From: Telopea speciosissima | Lineage: Eukaryota; Streptophyta; Magnoliopsida; Proteales; Proteaceae | Assembly (NCBI RefSeq): GCF_018873765.1 | Contig: NC_057923.1 | Coordinates: forward strand, 7,576,413-7,640,412 | Length of the DNA: 64,000 nucleotides | Direction: 5' to 3' | Shown here: positions 1 through 10,400 of the stretch, in pieces | Position numbering within the stretch: position 1 is the stretch's first letter | How the letters are laid out: each line of letters begins with the position of its first letter | Program-made: the position numbers and the translations under genes | The notes under the pieces: model-generated | What the model saw: only the letters and a program-made list of their open reading frames with translations | What the model was told of the DNA's origin: nothing | Databases searched by the model: none

Positions 1-607
1 TAGCAAGGAAGATGAATCGAGGGTTGTAGAAGAAGCAGAATAGCAGCAGATCGAGAAGAAGCAAAGGATCCCATGCAACCAGAAATCAATAACCATACAA
101 CCAGCGGTAACCTTCGACAAAGCCGAGAACCAACAATAAGGTTCCCAATCGAAACCAGCAGCAAATCGATACTGTCATCAGCAAATAGATAGCAGCAAAA
201 CCAAATTTATGGGTTCTTCAAAATCAAATCGAGAGCAACACCTTCAATCGACTCCAGCAAACGACAGCAACAATAGAACAATAGCTCTGAAAGAGAAATC
301 AGAGATCTTCCTCACGACAAGAAAAGAGAAACCCAGCAAAAATAGGGCAAGTCCTAAACTCCAGCCCCTCGATCAACGGTAAATCGAGAAAAAAATTGGT
401 TGCACCTTCAACGATAGGTTGGTTGTGGGAGGGCAGCAACTAAATCATTGGTTTAGGTTTTCCTCATTAGTGCTGCCCTCTCACAAGAAAAAAAGGCTAA
501 AAACCAGAAGAAGGAGAAATCGAGAGTGAGAAAATAGGGAGAAGTCGATTGAAGAAAAAAAGGGATTTTCTTTCTTTCTAACCTAGATCAAACCTGCTCT
601 GATACCA

Positions 608-827
608 TGTTGACAGAAACGCGGGTTAGAAAGAGAGAATAGAATTGCTTGTCTCATTGATAGGTAAGCCCCTCTATTTATAATAGGGGGGAAATTACAA
701 ATAGACTAAACTAGGCGATGTGGGACTAAAACCCACATAGCCGACATAAACTTAATAATATAAGAATAAAACTACCCCCAAAAAGACCAGAATACCCCCA
801 CAGTATTCTGGAGTACATATTCCAACA
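608..827 (-). repeat. 5' LTR of antisense Copia
   Basis: This 220-bp LTR starts TGTTGGAATA and ends GTCAACA directly before the primer-binding site. Its core (CCAGAATAC, GTGGGGGTATTCTGG, TTTTAGTCCCACATCGCC) is clearly related to the LTR at 935-1132, but the rest has diverged. Confidence 0.8.
675..726 (-). promoter_or_regulatory. snRNA-type promoter in LTR: USE + TATA
   Basis: On the minus strand GTCCCACATCG (716-726) matches the plant snRNA upstream sequence element RTCCCACATCG exactly. It is followed after exactly 33 bases (683-715) by TATAAATA (675-682). A 33-35 bp gap is the arrangement known for RNA polymerase II-transcribed plant snRNA genes. Use of this promoter by the element is inferred. 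Confidence 0.55.
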
Positions 828-934
828 GAAATAAGTGGCGAAGTATAAGTAGATGAGGCCAAGTCAGATTTGGTGAATGATGGGGACACAATATATTGGA
901 TCCGACAAAATTCCTCATTCATAGATGGTATCTT

Positions 935-1132
935 TGTTGGATTGTATGGGCCAGAATACCGTGGGGGTATTCTGGACATTTTCTTCTTCTATTATGTTTC
1001 TTTTATATGTGGGTTTTAGTCCCACATCGCCTATTTGTAATTCTGTCTTATGTTTTCAATATTATAAATAGAAGAGCTTGGGGTGATTATTAATCATCCA
1101 AGCATTCAGTCCTAATTCTGATCCTCTCTACA
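935..1132 (+). repeat. 5' LTR of sense Copia
   Basis: This 198-bp LTR starts TGTTGGATTG and ends CTCTACA just before TGGTATCAGAGC. It lies 107 bp from the oppositely oriented LTR at 608-827. Confidence 0.85.
1019..1068 (+). promoter_or_regulatory. snRNA-type promoter in LTR: USE + TATA
   Basis: GTCCCACATCG (1019-1029) is followed after exactly 33 bases by TATAAA (1063-1068). The 33-base gap equals that in the LTR at 608-827, although the intervening bases differ. The match to a plant Pol II snRNA promoter is seen in the sequence; its function is inferred. Confidence 0.55.
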
Positions 1133-1863
1133 TGGTATCAGAGCAGGTTGTGAATTAGGACTCCACCTCTCCCATTCTCGATCTCCTCTCCTTTCTCAAC
1201 CACACTCCTCTTCTTTGTTTTGTGCTTTGTTCTTCCATAGGGCAGCACTGATGAGGTGATCCATAGATCCAGTTGCTGCCCTCTATCACCTCATTACATG
1301 ATATCAGATTCTGATCGATAGGTGATTGTTCATTGTTGCGAAATTTGAAGACTTCAAGTTTTTATTGGACTGATTCCATCTACACTACTAGGGATCTGTT
1401 CGCCTTATTGAAGCTAAAGAACTGCAGCAGAATTGGTCTACAAGCTTCTACCTCCAGTTGAAGACCCCTCAAAATCGATATTTCTTCTCAATTTCAGGGT
1501 TTTTCAAAACCCTGACAATAGTCGATCTTGAGGTTCCACCTATTAGTTGCTGCTGATTTTTTGAGGAGTGATTCTCCCCTACTCTAGCCACACTCGACTG
1601 CAATTTCAGCTTCATGCAATCAATATTTGGGGCCATTCTCCCCTTATCGATTTCAGCGCTAACAAGGTTTTTTTCAAAAACCCTGACCATATCGATTTGG
1701 GGGATTTACTGGTCTGCTGCTACTGTTTTTTGAAGGGTTATTTCTTCATCTTCAAAGGCTTCTCTTCTCTGATTTCTAGGGTTTATATTGGCCTCGGTAT
1801 TGGTATTGGGTTTCTTACTACAACAGCCCTTTTCTGAGCTTTGGGTTCTTCTTTGCTGCAATT

Positions 1864-3440
1864 ATGGGGGACTCTGCCAATTCGACTGCTACCTCTGTTG
1901 GTAATGACCAAAGCAAATCTGTTTATCATACCTTTCCCCCTAATCCAATAAAACTAGATGGTTCCAATGACCTGCTTTGGTCTAGGTTTGCTTCCTTTGC
2001 CATTACTGGTCGTGGCCTTACAGGCCATATTAATGGCAACAGTGTTATGCCAACTGCAACTGGTCCTGCTCAAGACAGATGGCTGGCCAACAATGGGATG
2101 CTCATGTCAGACCTCATTGGTTCTATGACTTCAAATTTGCAACATAATTTTCTTCTCCTTGATACAACCTCTCAGATTTGGGCTGCTTGCAAGGAAACTT
2201 ATGGACAGCTTGGCAATGATGCCCAGGTATATGAACTCAGGAAAAAGATCCTCCACACTACTCAGGGAGAACTTTCAGTTTCCAAATACTATGCTACTCT
2301 ATGCAGTCTGTGGCAACAATTGGACCACTTCTCTGATTTCCACCCTACTACAGTTGCTGACATTGCTTCATATAAAAAGCATGTCGATAAGATCAGGGTG
2401 TATGATTTTTTGGCTAGTTTGAATGTGGAATATGATCAGATTCGTGTTCAAGTATTGGGCCATACGCCTTTTCCCACACTTGAACAATCATATGCCTTGG
2501 TGTCCTCTGAGGAAAACCGTAGGGCTGCCATGCTACACCCACCTATTACTGACAGATTAGCCCTTAAGGCTATTGCCCCGGCTACTCTTGTACCTATTGG
2601 CACTGTTTCTCTTGGTGATTCTGCTACAGGGACTGTTGTTTGTGAGCACTGTCACAAACCCTACCACACCAAAGAGAAGTGTTGGAAACTTCATGGGAAA
2701 CCAGCTGTCTTTGAAGCTAAAAGGGCTGCCAAGATAAAGACAAAGACAAAGACTAAGGCTCATCAGACTGAGACTATTACTACAGCCCCCACTACTGACA
2801 CTGGTCTATCCCATGATGATCTACAGGCATTCCTACGTGTGCTACGGTCTTCCACTGCTGCTGCCTCTACTACATCAGCTACTGCCAACTCTTCTGCTCT
2901 AGGTTCATACTTTGCCCGGTCAGGTATTCCATTTGGAGGTCACTGTGTTTCTGTAGATTCCCATCCTTGGATCATAGATTCTGGAGCTATAGATCACATG
3001 ACCGGTTCCTCTAGTCTGTTCCACAGATATTCTCCCACTTCTGGGACAGACAAGCTCAAAGTGGCTGATGGTTCCCTTTCTTCCATATTTGAAAAGGAAT
3101 CATCAACTGCACTTTCTCCCTTCCTTTGTCTTCTGTTTTACACATTCCTAATTTTACTACTAACTTTCTTTCAATTAGTAATATTACTCGTGATCGTAAC
3201 TGTAAAGTCACTTTTTTTCCTTCTCATTGTGTTTTTCAGAATCTGGAATCTGGGAAGACGATTGGATTGGATAAAGTGCACGGTGGATTGTACCTGCTTG
3301 ATGATGGTCCTTTCTCTCCACCAGCATTACCTTCTCTGCTACACCAGAGCTCCTTGGTCTCTTCTGAACTTTACCAGTGGCACTCTAGATTAGGTCACCC
3401 CCCCCCCCAAATTAGGAATTTTAGCACATTTATTTCCTAG
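1864..3440 (+). pseudogene. Copia gag-protease, frameshifted
   Basis: From the ATG at 1864 the frame encodes a Copia gag: an N-terminal KLDGSNDLLWSRF motif, a UBN2-type gag body, and a CCHC zinc knuckle (CEHCHKPYHTKEKC) near 2641-2682. The protease active-site motif IIDSGAIDHMTG follows near 2971-3006. Compared with the related element at 27943, one base is missing in the A-rich run near 3093. The ORF then reads out of frame to 3393, while the true continuation (GAG-pre-integrase, QWHSRLGHP) is in the next frame to 3440. A C-rich run near 3400 adds another disruption. Confidence 0.8.
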
Positions 3441-3542
3441 TTTGGTCACCCAATGTACTAAGGATGACTTTTTTTTGTGAGGTTTGTGTTTTGGCCAAAC
3501 AGGTACGTTCCAATTATCCCCTTTCAAATAAAAGGAGTTCTT

Positions 3543-5273
3543 CTTGTTTACAATCTTTTTCGCCAATCAATAGTTGGCTTTTCATTGGTTAGTAGTCTGA
3601 ATTCATCCCAAATAAGAATTTTGCAACCAAGAACTCTGCATATTGAGATTTAAGAACTTCAATAACTGTGGAGAGAGGTTGATATACATTGAGTTCTTCC
3701 CACATGCCTTTTAATGATCCATAGTAGTCACTCATACAGAGGTCATTCTGCTTGAAGGAGAACTTCTTTTTTTATAACTCATATACCATGGCCGTGTTCT
3801 TATACTGAGAATAAGTTTATTTGAGGTCATCCCAGACACCTTTAGCTGTTTTATGAAACATCACATTGGAAACCACAAACAACTCTATACTATTCCACAA
3901 CCAACAAAGTACTGTGGCATTCTCAGATAGCCACTCCGGATATTCAATAACAGTCGTAGCAGGGGCCGGTTGGTCAGATAATCCATTTTGCGCCTGGTAG
4001 TGATATATGTGCTAACAGCTTGAGCTCACATTTAATAGTTGGATGCACCTTTGAGTTTGATAGAGGTGATTTGGACATTAAAGGAGTCCACATGGAGTTT
4101 GGAATAACCCATGGCGGATACCCTAGCGGCTTAATAACCACCAGCAATATACATTGGCATTTGGCAATAACAGAAATTGAAGAAACCAGATGCAACAACC
4201 CCTGATCAATAACCAGCAGTCAATCAATAGGAATATACCAAATAACAGAACTTGAAGCAACCAGCGACCGAACAATAATAGGGCCAGCAGGAAGGGACTC
4301 AGCAGTAGTATAACTAGATGCAGCCACAATCGAATAACCAGTAGTAATATGTATTTACAAATCTCAGCAGCAGCAATAAACAACCTGATCGAAAGATCAG
4401 AGGCATCAGCAGCGTAAAAAAGTAAGATAACAGAGAAAATAACCAGAATAATGGGACATTTCAGATATCACGAGATCATATGACCTGATCTAGTCAAAGC
4501 TCTGATCGAGGTTAGTTTATGGGTGACCTTTAAGTCCCCAAAATAGTGATCTGATCTGAAGGTTAGATCTAGAAAATCTGGACATTGAAGTAAGTCCAGA
4601 ATATCAGGTAAAACAGGGTACCGCCAGCCTGTTTGTGAATGTAAATTACTTCATTGCAGAGGGTTCGCCCAGCTGTGCATATCAAGGTTGAAGGGAACAA
4701 TCAGAGAGGGCATCCATGCCCTAAAATATGAAGATGAATCTATGGTCAGATCAGGAGTAATTGCCAGAGTATCGCTGCCTTAGGTGTCCAAAACTGGTTG
4801 TTGGTAGATAGATCTCTTCATGGAGGATCAGATGTCTTCAAGGAGGCCCTAAGGCATGTGCATATAATCAAAACCAAGGCCTCATATAGGCAGCGTAGGT
4901 GCTGCAACCAGAAAAAAAAAAATCTTAATAAACTATCAAACCAGAAGTTGAATTTTGAAAGACTGATTTAAGAATGCTTTGATACCATGTAGCTGAAGAG
5001 AATATGTAAACCACTTCTCCAATGTTAAGAGAGAGAATGAAAAAGGTGAAGACAGAAGACATGATAGGGAGAAGAACTATGGAACACGATAGGACAAAAC
5101 TATTCCTATTGTGGACCAGCAGAGAACTTTATAATATGTCTGAGAAGTAGACTCTTAGCAGGAAACCACTAAGAGTCGGTCCTAGTCTAATTACATGATA
5201 CAACTTAAACTAAACTAGATAAAGTAAACCACCAAAAGATAAGACACCCATAAACTACCACTAATACCTAACA
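3543..5273 (-). mobile_element. Second Copia 5' half, antisense
   Basis: On the minus strand an LTR (4988-5273) is followed by a primer-binding site variant TGGTATCAAAGC (complement at 4976-4987), a leader and degraded gag. Around 3815-3905 the minus strand reads as a broken gag motif of the type 'NVMFHKTAKGVWDDL'. The gag abuts the truncated sense Copia at about 3542. The LTR sequence is unlike that of the sense element, so the two are different families. No open gag frame survives. Confidence 0.65.
4988..5273 (-). repeat. 5' LTR of antisense Copia
   Basis: This 286-bp segment starts TGTTAGGTATTAG on the minus strand and ends CAGCTACA beside the primer-binding site. Only one copy is present, because the 3' half of the element is gone. 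Confidence 0.65.
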
Positions 5274-5720
5274 CTCTCACACCACGATAGGGGGACTCCC
5301 TCTTATCGTGTTTACACATTTAACATATCTGATCTCTTATTTTGGCTGCTTTATGCTTCTTATGCCATATAATACTCTGAGATTTTTCTTAGAACCTGTT
5401 ACCTATGTTGTGTGGATTCGTGTATGGTATGTGTCAAGGAGTTGGATCTACCTGTCCCGATAACTTAGAATACCCTAGGGAATGTGTCAGAAAATGGTTA
5501 TGTGTTCCTCTTCTTCTTCAGAATCATGTTCCAATTGTCCAAATGTCTGACTTATGGTTACTTTTTGGACAATTATCCCATAACCATACTGATGCGATTT
5601 TTTTTTGGCACGGCCACTGTGGGGGTTACATGAAGTGTCCAGGACTCCAGATAACAGATACTTTTTACATTTGGACAGATGCTGTTTATGCTTATTGACT
5701 TCTTTAAACCCTTCTTGCAG
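5274..5720 (+). other. Intron end upstream of first visible subunit d exon
   Basis: This is intronic sequence ending in a normal acceptor (CTTCTTGCAG). I find no exon for the missing N-terminal 60 residues here and no recognisable repeat. Confidence 0.5.
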
Positions 5721-7424
5721 AGCCTTCACCACTGCATACAACTACTATTGTGGAGAAATGCACTCTTAAATTGGTTGATGAGTACAAGCACATGTTGTGC
5801 CAAGCCACTGAGCCACTTTCAACCTTCCTGGAATATATCACGTACGTGTTGACCTAATTACCGTCTCTCTTGGGGTGGGGTTGGGGGGGGGGGGGGGCGG
5901 TGGTTAAGTCTTTTTTAATATCTAGTTTTGATCATTTAATTGTTAAATATTTTATAAGTTGGGGGAGATTTGTGCTGAACTTTGATATGTCGGATGAATT
6001 TAAGTTTTTGTGGTTCCCTGCAGGTATGGTCACATGATTGACAATGTTGTCCTTATTGTTACTGGTACCTTGCATGAGAGAGACGTTCAGGAACTATTAG
6101 AGAAATGCCATCCTTTGGGTATGTTTGATAGGTAATGTCACCATCCTGCAGTTTGCTGACTTGTGAGGCTTCGACATTTCATATGAGTATTTTGCCTTAA
6201 CACGTTTTCCTTCTCAGTATTGCTACACTTGCAGTTGCTCAGAATATGCGCGAGCTTTACAGATTGGTGCTTGTTGACACACCATTGGCTCCATACTTCT
6301 CTGAATGCATTACATCTGAGGTGCTGTCATTATCAACTGCCTTCTTTTCTAGCGTCTGCATTTTTTGTATGGCAGATTGCCCTTTTGATTGTGATCAAAG
6401 AAAAAATGCTTCATACTTTTTATCGATGAAAAGAAAAATACAAAATCTTCGTTCAACTGCCCTGTTCTTTCACCAGAAATTTAGAATCTCGCATCTTTTA
6501 AAGGATGACACTATTGCTAATTGGTTCTGTAGTATAGGCAGATTATTTGCACATTTTTGTTTGCTGTACTATTCAGAAAGTAAAAGATTTTGAATTGTAG
6601 CCATCCTATCAAATTTACTTCACAATTTTTGCTTGTCATTTGCTATCATGACTACAATCATCAAATGTTTGGAATCTGCCATTGCACATTTGGAATGAAT
6701 GCCATGCTTATTTTTCTATTTTGTTTTGGGAGAGGACTTGATTACTTTGACAACCTTAACAAATACTCTATTTTTTATTTGTTATGTTTCCTGATAATTC
6801 GTTTGTGCTTTCTTAGGACTTGGATGACATGAATATTGAAATTATGAGGAACACACTTTACAAGGCATATCTTGAGGACTTCTACAGGTTTTGTCAAGTG
6901 AGTGTTAAATTGTTTATTCATTCATTCATTCTTTCTCTCTCTCTTAATTTAACATAATATTTTCCACAGAAACTTGGAGGTGCTACTGCTGAGATCATGT
7001 CCGACCTCCTAGCTTTTGAAGCTGACCGACGAGCTGTCAATATTACAATCAACAGGTAATATCATTATGTACTACATTGTTTTTTTGGTTAGTTTTATGT
7101 TCTTGTTCTCTTGCTAGTTGTCTCAGTGGGTTTGGATAACTCCTTGTGTGGGAAAATTCTTTCTTGTCACTCTATGAGGTTTTATACTTTGTGCAGTATC
7201 GGCACTGAGCTGACACGAGATGACCGCAGGAAGCTTTACTCTAGCTTTGGTCTACTGTATGCATTTCTTCTAGTTCCCTATTTAACTGTGGAATTGCTTC
7301 TTCTTTTCTTTCTTTCTTTCTTTTTTTTTTCTTTTCTTAAAACACCTTTCTGATGATGGTAGTTTTGTGTTACAGCTACCCCTATGGCCATGAGGAACTT
7401 GCTGTATGTGAGGACATTGACCAG
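5721..7424 (+). CDS. VHA-d: VHA-d, first seven visible exons
   Basis: Seven compact exons are separated by introns of 72 to 496 bp. The first junction (ATC AC | G TAT) gives Ile-Thr-Tyr where Arg is usual at the middle position. Phase fits across all seven. The intron after 5841 contains a 17-base G run at about 5880. Confidence 0.92.
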
Positions 7425-10400
7425 GTAAGTTTCTTTAATAAACTTGGAAACGTTGTTTATTCTGTGTTTGGGATCTTGTGAGAGATATACTACTGCTTGA
7501 TGAAATCAAGTGTTTGCAATGATGGTTACTTTCTTAAGTTTGACTGGATTTAATGCCTGTCATTCAGCATTCCACTTCATGTCATTCTGACCAACTGTGA
7601 ATGGTTGAACTGCAATTTAAAGGAGAAACAGAAGAAATGGTTACATTTTTAATGTGTATTTGTTAATGATTCTAGGAAGGCCAAATGGTGAGGAGAGATG
7701 GTGGTGGTCTTAACAGCTTGCTCTTTGATTTTCTTCTTTCGAGAGCGTACAAAAACCTTCGGAGGAGAAAGAAGTGGTGCCTGCTCCCCCTGAACCGTGG
7801 GCTGAGGTGGAGGTTGTTCCCCCTGTACCATGGGCTGCTGCTCCTGCCCGGTCACACCATTTGCAATCTCTATATCATCTTCCTTCATGGGCAGCTCCAT
7901 TGGGGTAATCATGAAAGGTACCTCTTCACTTGAAGTACCAAACTCCCCCTGAAGAGGTGTAGTAGAAGAGTAATAGGGAACCATTTCTTGAAAGACCACG
8001 TCCATGGTAACAAACATCTTGCGCGAAGGAGGGTGATAACATTTGTAACCTTTCTGAGTGGCAAAGTAACCCTAGAAAATGCATCGAAGTCCCCTGGGAT
8101 CAAGCTTGCCTTGCACATGATGATTTCATGCAAAAGCCACACAACCAAACACCTTGGGAGGGACTATAAAAGTATAGGAACCCTTGAGAAGATCCAGAGG
8201 GCAACGACCATCTAACATACGAGAGGGCAGCCGATTAATCAAATATGCAGCCAAGAGAACAGTATCACCCCAAAAACATGGAGGTACAGACATGGCAAAC
8301 ATCAGAGAGCGAGCTACCTCCAAAAGATGGCGATTCTTACGTTCAGCAACCCCATTCTGAGCCAGCCGGTCAACGTAGCTGGTCTGGTGTATAATTCCAT
8401 GATATCAGAGATGGGATTGGAGATCACCAACCATATATTCTCGCCCATTATCTGTGGGGAAAATTTTAATCCTGGCATCGAACTGGGTTTGCATCATCTT
8501 ATGAAAGGACTTAAAACAGTGAGAGACATCACTCTTATGATGAAGCAAGTAGATCCAAGTTGTGTGACTAAAGCAGCCAATAAAGGTAGCAAACCAACGA
8601 AAACCAGAAATAGACATACATTGGGCAAGGCCCCACACATCAGAATGAACCACAGTAGAAGGAATTAAGCTTCTATTATTAGAAATAGGATAAGTATGTC
8701 TAGTCTGCTTTGCCAAAGTGTAAGCATCACAAATAAAACCATTCGGATTACATTGTTTTAATAAAGATGGAAAAAACTTAAATAAAGTCCCTAAAGAGGG
8801 ATGACCCAACCGGCGATGCCACTTGTGAAGATCGGACGAAGCAAGTTTAGAGGCCCCAGGAAGAGAAGCAACAGTTGACAATGTTGAAGAAGAGCCCTCA
8901 TGCAAATATAGACCACCATCCATCCTACCATTGCCAATCATATTGCCCGGTGTCAAGTCCTGAAAAACACAGTGGGATGGAAAGAAAGTTACCTTACAGT
9001 TTAAATCCCTAGTGAGGCTACTAATAGATAACAGATTAGTAGAAAAATTAGGGACATGTAAAACAGAGGAAAGAGAAATAATAGAGGAACATTTAATGGA
9101 CCCTTTTCCTCAAACAGAGGAGAGGGATCCATTAGCCACACGAACCCTACTGTTACATGACAACAGAAAATAGTGGGAAAAAAGAGAAGGTGATCCAGTC
9201 ATATGATAGATGGCCCTCCGAGTCGATTATCCAGGGAAGGGAATCAGCTGAGGAACAATGGCCACCAAAAGAAATACCTGAGGAAGGATAAGAGGAGGTA
9301 TGTGAATGTGACTGAGGGAGAATACTAGTAGAAGCAGCACTGGCACTAGGAGAGGTCACTGAAGAAGACATCTCAATCCTGGTCATCAAACGATGGAGGT
9401 GATGAGCTCATCAGAAGAGAGAGGTGCATCCCTGGATGTTTCATCAGTAGTAGTGTGATGGGCAGCAGCACTATTCGGACGACCCTGGCCACGACCATGA
9501 GAAGGAGGAGGCCGGCCATGAAGCTTCCAACAAAGATCCTTGGTATGGCGCTCCTTCCCACAATAATCACACTTCATAGGAGCCTTCTCCGAAGAGGAAC
9601 CATCATTCCCACGGGCAGGATTTCCTTGGGTAGATATCCCACGGGAAGGAGTGCTAGGGCTGGTGTAAAGGGCAGATCTCTCTATCGGCACTGAGTGAAC
9701 CATAGCATTACGACGACTATCTTGAAGCTACCAGAGCATAGGCCTGCTCGAGGGTAGGAAAGGGATCGCGATTGAGAATGTGTGCCTGGATTTTATCAAA
9801 CTCCAGATTTAAACCTGCCAGAAAGTCATAAACGTGGAATTTATCTTCCCACTTGCGAAAGGCAACAATGTCAGTATCACAGGTTGCAGTAAACCTCCCA
9901 TAAAAATCCAAAGTTTGTCAAAGACCACACAGAGTTTTGTAATTTTTGGAGAGAGAGAGATCCTTCTATTGTAGATTGTGAATTTTGCGCCTGAGTTCAT
10001 AGCATTGTGCATCATTGCCAACTTGGGAATAGACATCCTTGGCAGCCTATTCAAGAAGGAGATATCTCTGGGCAATTGTAGGATCAATAGATTGAAGAAG
10101 GTAGGACATTACCAAGCATTCATTGGTCTCCCATAATTCCATTTAACCTGAGCAGGGCCAGCAACAGTAGGCTTCACAGAGGCTCCAGTAAGATGGCCAG
10201 AAAGACAACAGGAACTCACGGCAAGAGAGCAGGATCTCGACCACATCAAGTAATTACTGCCATCAAGTTTGACAGAATTTGAAGGGAACGAAGGACAGTC
10301 ACGTTCATGTGGCAGCTGGACTACTCCTTCCTGTCCGGTAGATGCAGTCAACTCATCCGACATGGCTGCTGATTGCTAGGAAAAATTGGAAAACACTTAC

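Larger units (their letters stand above)
1..827 (-). mobile_element. Copia retrotransposon, 5' LTR and leader (antisense, runs off left edge)
   Basis: On the minus strand an LTR (608-827) is followed at 596-607 by the complement of TGGTATCAGAGC, the initiator-Met tRNA primer-binding site used by most plant Copia elements. It then runs into untranslated leader down to base 1. The LTR has TG...CA ends. No gag frame is reached before the window edge. The leader contains the 'gtgctgccctc' motif that also occurs in the leaders of the Copia elements at 935 and 27943, so all three belong to related lineages. It lies in what must be an upstream intron or the 5' flank of the subunit d gene. Confidence 0.8.
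935..3542 (+). mobile_element. Copia retrotransposon, 5' half only
   Basis: The element consists of an LTR at 935-1132, a primer-binding site at 1133-1144, a leader of about 720 bp, gag, protease and the start of the integrase region. Homology to the complete Copia at 27943 stops abruptly near 3542, and antisense sequence of another Copia follows. Integrase core, reverse transcriptase, RNase H and the 3' LTR are missing, so it cannot move by itself. Confidence 0.85.

Noticed and set aside
5405..5698. 97-codon plus ORF just before the first visible VHA-d exon
   Set aside because: It does not match the N-terminus of subunit d and runs through normal intron sequence into the acceptor tract.
6220..6832. 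ORFs overlapping VHA-d exons and introns
   Set aside because: They read through exon-intron borders in the wrong frame; the spliced model explains the region.
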